From assembly GCA_021827225.1 (NCBI GenBank), contig JAKAXG010000312.1:1-5850 (forward strand): a DNA stretch of 5,850 nucleotides, read 5' to 3'. The stretch's first letter is position 1; each line of letters starts with the position of its first letter. This document shows, piece after piece, positions 1 to 5,159 of the stretch. This DNA comes from Actinomycetes bacterium (GTDB lineage Bacteria; Actinomycetota; Acidimicrobiia; Acidimicrobiales; Palsa-688). A program made the translations under genes and the position numbers. The notes beneath the pieces were generated by a model, which had not been told where the DNA came from, did no database searches, and was given only the letters and a program-made list of their open reading frames with translations.

Positions 1-463
1 TGACGATCGACGCCCGGATCGGCCCCGCCTCCTTCTTGGACTGCTCCCGCCAGTAGCGGGCGGCGGCCCGCATCGGCATGAAGTGGCCGCGGAGGTGGAC
101 GTGGATGACCGCGTCCCATTCCTCATCGGTCATGTTCACGACCATGCGGTCCCGCAGGATGCCGGCGTTGTTGACCAGGACGTGCAGGTCCCCGAAGGTC
201 TCCACCGCCAGCTGGACGAGCCGGGCGGAGGCCTCGGCGTCGGTGACATCGTCGGCGCTGGCCACGGCCTCGCCTCCGAGGGCCCTGATCTCCTCGACGA
301 CCTGCTGGGCGGGAGTGGCGTCGCTGCCCGACCCGTCCGCCGCTCCTCCGAGATCGTTGACGACCACCTTGGCGCCCTCCCGGGCGAAGAGCAGCGCGTG
401 CTCCCGGCCGAGACCCCGGCCCGCTCCGGTGATGATCGCCACCCGTCCTTCTAGTGTCCTCAT
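1..463 (-). CDS. SDR family oxidoreductase, MFE-2/3-hydroxyacyl-CoA dehydrogenase-like (3' end beyond window)
   Basis: This is the N-terminal 154 residues of a classical short-chain dehydrogenase/reductase, open to the left edge. The Rossmann signature TGAGRGLG is at residues 12-19, an acidic residue at the end of strand beta-2 is in NDLGG (36-40), and NNAG is at 99-102. The stretch NDLGG followed by DGSG, then a VVEEI-R-LGG helix and ILRDRM after NNAG, resembles the dehydrogenase unit of peroxisomal multifunctional enzyme type 2 and its many actinobacterial homologues. Family knowledge therefore suggests NAD-dependent oxidation of a 3-hydroxyacyl-CoA in cytoplasmic fatty-acid or sterol side-chain breakdown; the substrate is inferred. 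The catalytic Ser and YxxxK lie beyond the edge and cannot be checked. I chose ATG at 463 because AGGA lies 8 nt upstream. An in-frame ATG at 472 would add three residues but has no spaced ribosome site. The gene follows the hydrolase after 39 bp on the same strand, so co-transcription is likely. Confidence 0.9.
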   Translation of the reverse strand, partial: MRTLEGRVAIITGAGRGLGREHALLFAREGAKVVVNDLGGAADGSGSDATPAQQVVEEIRALGGEAVASADDVTDAEASARLVQLAVETFGDLHVLVNNAGILRDRMVVNMTDEEWDAVIHVHLRGHFMPMRAAARYWREQSKKEAGPIRASIV

Positions 464-502
464 TTCCAGCATCCTAGAGCCGGCGCGGGTGGCGGTGACG
501 GC

Positions 503-1276
503 TCAGCCCGGGACGGTCGCGAGGAACTCGTTGACACTGCGGCTGAAAGCCGCCGGCTGGTCGATGTTGGCAGCGTGACCGGCCCCCGCCAGCACCACCT
601 TCTTCGCCCCCGGGATGCGGGCGGCCATGTAATCGGCCGCCTTGATGAAGGCCGTGTCGTTCTCTCCGACCAGCACGAGGGTGGGCACGGCGATGGAGGG
701 CAGCGACTCGATCACCTCAGGTCCGTGCTGGGTGAGGATGTGGCGGGCGGCGAGGGCCAGTCCGACGGGATCGTGGTCGCCGAGCCTGGTCTCGGGAGAT
801 TCCCCCAGCGCGTCGAGGCCGCTGGCTTCGAAGCGCTCGGCCTGGGAGCGGGCGTAGTGGTTCCAGCCCTCCCGGCCCCCGTCGCCCCGGTAGCCGGGCC
901 CGGTGTCGAACAGCAGGAGGGCCTTCACCCGCTCCGGGTGGGCGTGATGGAAGGCGAGCGACAGGTAACCGCCGAGCGACAGTCCCCCAACGGCGGCCGT
1001 CCCGACACCGCAGGCGTCGAGCACCGCCAGCATGTCCTCGACCGAGGCGGCCTGCGAGTAGCACTCGGCCCGCGGGGGGACGACGGTCCGGCCGTGGCCG
1101 CGGATGTCCCAGGTGATGACCCGGCGGGACCGGGCCAGCTCCTCCATGTTCGGCCGCCACATGGCCGTCGACGCGGAGAATCCGTGGGTCAGCAGCAGAG
1201 GAACCGATCCGGTGTCCTCGCCGTGGACCTCGTAGTGGATCCGGGCCTGGCCTCGATCGAGATGGTGCTCGCTCAC
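503..1276 (-). CDS. alpha/beta-fold hydrolase
   Basis: A 257-residue protein with the complete plan of a single-domain alpha/beta hydrolase. The oxyanion-hole motif THGFSAS is at residues 30-36 and WDIRGHGRT at 56-64. The nucleophile elbow GGLSLGG is at 97-103 with Ser100 as nucleophile. The acid Asp207 is in VGENDTAF and the base His234 is in GAGHAANID. The length (about 260) is normal for soluble esterases, lactonases and C-C hydrolases of this superfamily, and there is no signal peptide, so it should be cytoplasmic. The substrate cannot be read from the sequence. The overall look is close to the 3-oxoadipate enol-lactonase/epoxide-hydrolase-like group, but that is a resemblance only. The start is GTG at 1276 with a strong purine site, GAGGAGG, ending 4 nt upstream; the ATG at 1289 is out of frame. 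It lies upstream of the SDR gene, which suggests joint work in acyl or ring-derived carbon catabolism. Confidence 0.92.
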   Translation of the reverse strand: MSEHHLDRGQARIHYEVHGEDTGSVPLLLTHGFSASTAMWRPNMEELARSRRVITWDIRGHGRTVVPPRAECYSQAASVEDMLAVLDACGVGTAAVGGLSLGGYLSLAFHHAHPERVKALLLFDTGPGYRGDGGREGWNHYARSQAERFEASGLDALGESPETRLGDHDPVGLALAARHILTQHGPEVIESLPSIAVPTLVLVGENDTAFIKAADYMAARIPGAKKVVLAGAGHAANIDQPAAFSRSVNEFLATVPG

Positions 1277-1309
1277 TCCCCCTCCTCATCCGGAGGCGAG
1301 GCTATCCTC

Positions 1310-1327
1310 CGCCCCCGCCGGGGGGCG
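1310..1327. repeat. GC-only hairpin between the ATPase and hydrolase genes
   Basis: A 7-bp inverted repeat, CGCCCCC (1310-1316) and GGGGGCG (1321-1327), with a 4-nt loop. It lies in the 57-bp gap between the RsbW-like gene and the hydrolase. No T-run follows on the minus strand, so it is not a canonical intrinsic terminator. It could reduce read-through or be chance in GC-rich DNA. Confidence 0.3.
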
Positions 1328-1333
1328 ACAGGT

Positions 1334-1750
1334 TCAGGAGCCTGAAATGCCCGGCAGGCCGATCCTCGGCAGCGAGAACCACACGATCTTGCCCCCGGTG
1401 GCGAGCGTCTCGCTCCCCCACCGGCCGGCGGTGGCCGTCACCAGCCACATGCCCCGGCCGCCTTCCGACTCGGTATCTGGCAGGGCCACGGTCGGCTCTC
1501 CCCACCCCTGGTCCTCCACCTCGACCAGCACCTCGGAGGTGCGGGCCTCGATGGCCAGCCGAAAGGCGGTCCGGGCGTGGCGGACGGCGTTGGTGGCCAC
1601 CTCCGAGGTGCACAGGGTGGCCACCTCGCTCAGGTCGTCGAGGTCCCAGGCCGCCAGAGTGGTGACGACGAACTCCCGCGCCGCCCTCACCGATTCGGGG
1701 CGGGGGTCGAACACCGCCTCCACCCGGGTGCCGACTGTGTGACCGTGCAA
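1334..1750 (-). CDS. RsbW-like ATP-binding protein (HATPase_c_2, anti-sigma-factor-kinase type)
   Basis: A 138-residue single-domain GHKL ATPase. The N box is CTSEVATNAVRHA (about residues 47-59; Glu50, Asn54), the G1 box is VEDQGWG (78-84, DxGxG), the G2 box is EGGRGMWLV (96-104), and the C-terminal GGKIVWF strand is at 119-125. These are the hallmarks of actinobacterial RsbW/SpoIIAB-type serine kinases, which bind a sigma factor or phosphorylate an STAS anti-anti-sigma protein. No sigma factor, STAS protein or PP2C phosphatase is next to it, so it is an orphan and its partner is unknown. The reading frame is open upstream to 2005, but the extra residues are Pro/Arg-rich and unlike the family. 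I place the start at TTG 1750 because GGAGGA (minus strand of 1761-1766) lies 10 nt upstream and the domain then has its usual length; GTG at 1723 is the alternative. It is divergent from the cNMP-binding gene. Confidence 0.85.
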   Translation of the reverse strand: MHGHTVGTRVEAVFDPRPESVRAAREFVVTTLAAWDLDDLSEVATLCTSEVATNAVRHARTAFRLAIEARTSEVLVEVEDQGWGEPTVALPDTESEGGRGMWLVTATAGRWGSETLATGGKIVWFSLPRIGLPGISGS

Positions 1751-1934
1751 TTGACCGACTTCCTCCGCGTCGGTACCTACCCAACCCGGGCGGAAGCTAC
1801 CGGGGGCGGGGCCGTCGGCCGCCGGGTCGGCGGGCCAACTCCTTGCCTGCGGCCCGGCCGTGCCCCAACATGGAGCCGTCGGCGTCCGCCGCGACGCCCA
1901 CGATCCGACATATCCGGATAAAGGGGACAAAATC
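1751..1934. promoter_or_regulatory. divergent intergenic region between the RsbW-like and cNMP-binding genes
   Basis: The 184 bp must hold start signals for both genes, because they diverge here. What is visible: the ribosome site of the ATPase at 1761-1766, a palindrome at 1911-1920, and the ribosome site AAGGGGA at 1921-1927 for the plus gene. A weak plus-strand candidate promoter is TTGCCT at 1843-1848 with CAACAT at 1866-1871 (17-nt spacer). Its -10 match is poor and I do not insist on it. No open frame in the gap looks like a protein on either strand. Confidence 0.5.
1911..1920. promoter_or_regulatory. 10-bp perfect palindrome TATCCGGATA, possible operator
   Basis: TATCCGGATA is its own reverse complement and ends directly before the ribosome site, 14 bp ahead of the ATG of the cNMP-binding gene. 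The half-site ATCCG also occurs as a direct copy at 1902-1906, ten bases upstream of the copy at 1912-1916. It is AT-richer than its surroundings. A regulator bound here would block ribosome access in RNA terms or transcript elongation in DNA terms. No known consensus is matched, so the operator role is inference. Confidence 0.3.
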
Positions 1935-2366
1935 ATGGCTTCCACCGCCACCGTCGACATCCTCAAGGCGCTGGGCACCGTCAAACTGTTCAGCGCCTGC
2001 AACAAACGGGAGCTTCAATCCGTGGCCCGGCTGTGCACGCCGATCTCCATCGAGGAGGGCCACGTGCTGACCACCGAGGGCGCTCCCGGGCAGGAGTGCT
2101 TCGTCATCGCCGACGGCAAGGCCCGGGTGTCCATCGGGGGCCAGCCGGTCGGGGTGGTGGGGCCCGGGGACTGCGTGGGCGAGATGTCGCTTCTCGACGG
2201 TGGACCCCGCACGGCGACGGTCACCGCCGCCACCCCGATCACGGCTTACGTGATGTCGTCGCGCGAGTTCAGGTCCCTGCTCAACATCAGCCCCACCATC
2301 ACCCGCAAGGTGGCGACCATCCTGGCCCAGCGGCTGCGGGCCCTGGACGCGCAGTACCCGCACTGA
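1935..2366 (+). CDS. stand-alone cyclic-nucleotide-binding domain protein
   Basis: A 143-residue protein made of one Crp-like cNMP-binding domain and nothing else. Helix A with LFSACNKREL is at about residues 18-27. The beta-roll starts at about 38 (EEGHVLTTEGAPGQ, FVIADGKARV), and the phosphate-binding cassette GDCVGEMSLLDGGPRTATV is at 78-96. Glu83 and Arg92-Thr93 are the residues that contact the ribose and the cyclic phosphate in CRP and PKA-type domains, so binding of cAMP (or cGMP) is well supported by family rules. A C-terminal helix (about 118-138) follows. There is no HTH, kinase, acetyltransferase or membrane segment, so the output must come through a partner or oligomerisation. The start is ATG 1935 with AAGGGGA 7 nt upstream. 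The gene is divergent from the RsbW-like kinase and converges on the amidohydrolase gene 8 bp downstream. Confidence 0.92.
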   Translation: MASTATVDILKALGTVKLFSACNKRELQSVARLCTPISIEEGHVLTTEGAPGQECFVIADGKARVSIGGQPVGVVGPGDCVGEMSLLDGGPRTATVTAATPITAYVMSSREFRSLLNISPTITRKVATILAQRLRALDAQYPH

Positions 2367-2378
2367 GGACTGGCTCAG
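2363..2378. repeat. inverted repeat CTGAG-N6-CTCAG spanning both convergent stop codons
   Basis: CTGAG (2363-2367) and CTCAG (2374-2378) can pair around a 6-nt loop. The plus-strand stop TGA (2364-2366) lies in the left arm and the minus-strand stop (2375-2377) in the right arm. The stem is only 5 bp and no T-run follows on either side, so as a bidirectional terminator it would be weak. Two facing TGA stops make part of the symmetry automatic. Confidence 0.3.
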
Positions 2379-4048
2379 CTACGCCCGGCGGGGGCCACCA
2401 CCCGTCCGGGAAGCTGGGGGGTGTCCACCTGCTCACCGTCGGCGCGGGTGACCACGCCGTTGACCATCACGTGGCGCATCCCGGCCGGCCGATCCGCCGT
2501 CAGGCGCTCGGTGGAGGCCGGGAAGTCGCGTACCCGCCGGAGCGGGCCCGGCGCCACGGTCTCCGGGTCGAAGACGGTGATGTCGGCGAAGGCCCCGGGC
2601 CGCAGCACGCCGCGGTCGGCGAAGCCGAACAGCTCGGCCGGCTCCTGGGTGAGCTTGTGCACAGCCGCTTCGAGGCTGAGCGCCCCGCGCTCCCTGACCC
2701 AGTTGCCGAGGAGATCGGTGGGTAGCGGGGCGTCGCACAGCTGGCCGATGTGGGCCCCGGCGTCGGACAGGCCCAGGATGCAGCCGGGTTCGTTCAGCAA
2801 CGCGGCGATGCCGTCCGCGTCGTCGTTGGCCACGATGGTCTTGACCCGCAGATCGGTCAGGTCCCGCTCGTCCGAGCTGAGGTCGAGAAGGACGTCGAAG
2901 GGGTCGGACCCGCCCCACTCGCCGGCGATCTCGGTGAGCCGCCTGCCTATCAGCTCGGGATGGGCACCCGACTCCATGATCTCCAGGGTGTCCCAGCGGG
3001 GCTGGGTGCGCTTGTTGGCCGTCCAGGCCTCCCGGGCCCGCCGCCGCCACGCCGGATCGGCGTAGGCGGCCCGGCGGTCAGCGACGGAACCGGACATCAA
3101 CTGGGCGAACACCGGGTTCGAGTTGAGGTTGAACGGCTCCAGGAGGTTGACCGAGAACACCAGCGGGCGACACGAGACCTGGGGCCGTACGTCCACCCCC
3201 CGCGACCACCCTTCGCGGTGGATCTCCGCCGCCCGCAGGTGGGAGCCCGTGGGCGAGGTCAGCAGCGCGGTGAAGGTGATGGGCACGCCGATGTCGGGCT
3301 GGATCTGGTAGCAGTCCCGGAACGTCAGGCCGTCGCCCCCGTTGACCGCGATCACTCCCCTCCCGCTGCGGGCCACCGCGGAGGACAGAGCCACGATCTC
3401 CTCTTGGGGCGCCACCCGGCTGGGGATGGGCCGGCCGTCGGCCGCCAGGTGGTTGACGCCCATGCTGGTGGCGAAACCGGCCGCGCCGGCGTCCATGGCC
3501 TCCGCCACCAGACGTACCATTTCACCGAGTTCCTCGGGGGTGGCCGGCCGCTCGGCCGCTTCGGAGCCCATGACGTAGAGCCGCAGTGGCGTGTGGCCGA
3601 TGTAGGTGGAGTAGTTGAGCACGGAGCCCCGGCGACGCACGGCGTCGAGGTACTCGGGGAACGACTCGAACTCCGCCCACGCCACCCCGGTGGCCAGGCA
3701 GGCGGGGTCCATGTCCTCCACCTTCTCCATGGTCCGCGTCAGGAAGTCCCGGTCGCCCGGCCTGGTCGGGGCCAGGCTGAAGCCGCAGTTACCGGCTACC
3801 ACGGTGGTCACGCCGTGGAAACAGCTGGGGGTGAGGCCCGGGTCCCAGAACACCTGGGCGTCGTAGTGGGTGTGGACGTCCACGAAGCCGGGGGCCACCA
3901 CACAACCATCGGCATCGATGCGGCGACCGCCGCTGAGGGATCGGCCGATCTCCACTATCCGGTCGCCTTCCACGGCCACGTCGGCGGCCACCCCCGGCTG
4001 CCCCGTGCCGTCGACGACCGTTCCCCCGGAAATGACGATGCGATCCAC
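2375..4048 (-). CDS. amidohydrolase superfamily protein, N-acyl-D-amino-acid deacylase (D-aminoacylase)-like
   Basis: A 557-residue metal-dependent hydrolase, presumably cytoplasmic. The N-terminal beta-sandwich (IVISGGTVVDGTG, residues 4-16) leads to GFVDVHTHYDAQ (54-65; His59, His61 metal ligands), GVTTVVAGNCGFS (79-91; Cys88), YIGHTPLR (149-156), and the catalytic-acid motif LSDAGAHIGQ (427-436; Asp429). The tail has KLTQEPAELFG and the closing GVLRPGAFADITVFD. Cys88 within GNCGFS marks the D-aminoacylase branch, which removes acyl groups from N-acyl-D-amino acids. However, the two middle histidines expected for that branch seem replaced (see findings), so the exact reaction is uncertain. 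The start is GTG 4048 with GAGAGGAG 8 nt upstream; the frame is open further upstream to 4627, but that part only shadows the glycosidase gene. It lies 101 bp after the GH26-like gene, so it is either its third operon member or has its own promoter. Confidence 0.88.
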   Translation of the reverse strand: MDRIVISGGTVVDGTGQPGVAADVAVEGDRIVEIGRSLSGGRRIDADGCVVAPGFVDVHTHYDAQVFWDPGLTPSCFHGVTTVVAGNCGFSLAPTRPGDRDFLTRTMEKVEDMDPACLATGVAWAEFESFPEYLDAVRRRGSVLNYSTYIGHTPLRLYVMGSEAAERPATPEELGEMVRLVAEAMDAGAAGFATSMGVNHLAADGRPIPSRVAPQEEIVALSSAVARSGRGVIAVNGGDGLTFRDCYQIQPDIGVPITFTALLTSPTGSHLRAAEIHREGWSRGVDVRPQVSCRPLVFSVNLLEPFNLNSNPVFAQLMSGSVADRRAAYADPAWRRRAREAWTANKRTQPRWDTLEIMESGAHPELIGRRLTEIAGEWGGSDPFDVLLDLSSDERDLTDLRVKTIVANDDADGIAALLNEPGCILGLSDAGAHIGQLCDAPLPTDLLGNWVRERGALSLEAAVHKLTQEPAELFGFADRGVLRPGAFADITVFDPETVAPGPLRRVRDFPASTERLTADRPAGMRHVMVNGVVTRADGEQVDTPQLPGRVVAPAGRS

Positions 4049-4075
4049 GGGTGTTTCTCCTCTCGTCCTGCCCGG

Positions 4076-4105
4076 ATCTTGCCCCATCCGGCGGCTTGGA
4101 GGCAA
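4076..4105 (-). promoter_or_regulatory. candidate sigma70-type promoter for the amidohydrolase gene
   Basis: On the minus strand TTGCCT (4105-4100) is followed after 18 nt by CAAGAT (4081-4076), about 27 nt before the GTG start. The -35 fits well and the -10 only moderately. The 101-bp gap after the GH26-like gene leaves room for a promoter, but GC-rich actinobacterial promoters are poorly predictable by eye. Confidence 0.22.
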
Positions 4106-4125
4106 CTGACCGGACGGGCCGCCGG
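4088..4125. repeat. 8-bp inverted repeat between the GH26-like and amidohydrolase genes
   Basis: CCGGCGGC (4088-4095) and GCCGCCGG (4118-4125) are exact reverse complements separated by 22 nt. A second exact 8-bp pair, CTGACCGG (4106-4113) and CCGGTCAG (4146-4153), interlocks with it and reaches into the stop codon of the GH26-like gene. There is no T-run, so these are not clear terminators; alternative structures in the message between the two genes are possible, and so is chance. Confidence 0.25.
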
Positions 4126-4149
4126 GCTGCTGGTTGTCCGCGCTCCCGG

Positions 4150-5157
4150 TCAGCCTCGAGCCGAGAAGTACGGATCGCGGCCGAGCTCCGCGAAGGCCTG
4201 CAGGCCGCCGCCCGTCAGGACCCAGGAACCGTTGGGCCCGGCGGCGTCGAAGTAGACCACGGCGGCGACCAGCGGGAACTGGGCGGGGAGGACGCGGCGG
4301 AGGCCCGCCAGGTACTGGGCCTGATCGACGGCCATGGCACCGGTCTCGGCGATCATCATCGGCTTTGCGTAGCCCCGGAAGGCGTCGTACCACCCGGAGA
4401 ACACCGTGGTGAACCCGTCGGCGCCGAGATGGCGGTGGTCGTAGCCGTCCGCTCCGATCCAGTCGACGTACGCCGCCCCGGGGAAATAGGAGGTCATGCG
4501 CGCCACGTCGGCGGTGACACCCGGGCACCAGACGAACGCCACATTGGTCGCACCGGCCTCCCTGAACAGGTCGCGCACCCGCCGCCAGGCGGTCACGAAC
4601 GCCTCCGGCCCCCCGCCGCCGTTGCACCTCACGCTCTCAGCCGTAGGCAGGTTCATCTCCCAGAACCATCGCAGGAACACCGGGTGCCCGAAGTCCCGCA
4701 GGGCGGTGGCGAAGCGGGAGATCAGCGCGTCGTATCTGCCCGACCCGACGGCAGACGTCGGGGCGCAGCCCCAGGACACCAACGGAATGGCACCTCTCTC
4801 AGCGATCTTCGCGAGGACGGTCAGCGGTGCCGGGCTCGCGAATGCGGTGTAGACGCTCAGGATGGCCGGGATCACACCGGTGAGCTGCGAGAGGGTGGAA
4901 GCCTGCTCCAACGCACTCGCCGACCGGTTCGTGGTGATCCCAGCCGGATTCACCCAGGTTCCCAGGTACACCATGGCCGTCGGTACCGCCGGGGGACCTG
5001 ACGGCGCAACACCCAATGGCACGGTGGAGCCGGACGTGGGCCCGGCGGCTTTCCGCCCGGGAGCCGACGGCGCCGATCTGTGCGACCCCCCGGACGAGCA
5101 GGAGCAGGCCAGGAGCCCCACCGCCAAGGCGACCGCTGCGGCGCGGGTGTGATACAT
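4150..5157 (-). CDS. GH26-like glycoside hydrolase (beta-mannanase/endoglucanase type), secreted lipoprotein
   Basis: A 335-residue precursor. Residues 1-17 form a short lipoprotein signal peptide (Arg5, hydrophobic AAAVALAVGLLA) with lipobox LLAC at 15-18, so Cys18 would be lipidated and the enzyme tethered outside the membrane. A Ser/Gly/Pro-rich linker (about 19-60) precedes a TIM-barrel domain. FLRWFWEMN (161-169) carries the acid/base Glu167, and KPMMIAETGA (265-274) carries the nucleophile Glu271. VDWIGADGYD (231-240) is another typical strand. This order and spacing match family GH26, enzymes cutting beta-mannans, mixed-linkage glucans or related exopolysaccharides; the substrate is unknown. 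Position 166 is Trp where mannanases usually have His. I give the ATG at 5157, two bases after the regulator's stop. A GTG at 5163, two codons earlier, would overlap that stop as GTGA. Neither has a clear ribosome site, which points to translational coupling with the regulator. Confidence 0.85.
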   Translation of the reverse strand: MYHTRAAAVALAVGLLACSCSSGGSHRSAPSAPGRKAAGPTSGSTVPLGVAPSGPPAVPTAMVYLGTWVNPAGITTNRSASALEQASTLSQLTGVIPAILSVYTAFASPAPLTVLAKIAERGAIPLVSWGCAPTSAVGSGRYDALISRFATALRDFGHPVFLRWFWEMNLPTAESVRCNGGGGPEAFVTAWRRVRDLFREAGATNVAFVWCPGVTADVARMTSYFPGAAYVDWIGADGYDHRHLGADGFTTVFSGWYDAFRGYAKPMMIAETGAMAVDQAQYLAGLRRVLPAQFPLVAAVVYFDAAGPNGSWVLTGGGLQAFAELGRDPYFSARG

Positions 5158-5159
5158 GC

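Noticed and set aside
78..578. Plus-strand open frames opposite the SDR gene
   Set aside because: The minus strand encodes TGAGRGLG and NNAG in the expected order. The plus frames are Ser/Arg/Pro-rich shadows.
575..1345. A 256-codon plus-strand open frame over the alpha/beta hydrolase
   Set aside because: It is antisense to a gene with a complete catalytic triad, and its own translation has no family features.
1751..2005. N-terminal extension of the RsbW-like gene up to an ATG at 2005
   Set aside because: It would overlap the start of the divergent cNMP-binding gene and adds about 85 Pro/Arg/Ala-rich residues unlike the family. TTG 1750 has a ribosome site.
2750..4255. A 501-codon open frame on the plus strand opposite the amidohydrolase gene
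   Set aside because: It reads as Gly/Arg/His/Pro-rich low-complexity protein with no recognisable motif, and it mirrors a gene on the other strand with clear catalytic motifs. This is a common GC-rich shadow.
4049..4627. N-terminal extension of the amidohydrolase frame
   Set aside because: It lies antisense-free but in another frame of the glycosidase gene, is Arg-rich, and precedes the typical first strand IVISGGTVVDG. GTG 4048 has a good ribosome site.
4051..5001. A 316-codon plus-strand open frame opposite the glycosidase
   Set aside because: The composition is Arg/Gly/Glu-rich with no domain, while the opposite strand has a signal peptide and both catalytic Glu motifs.
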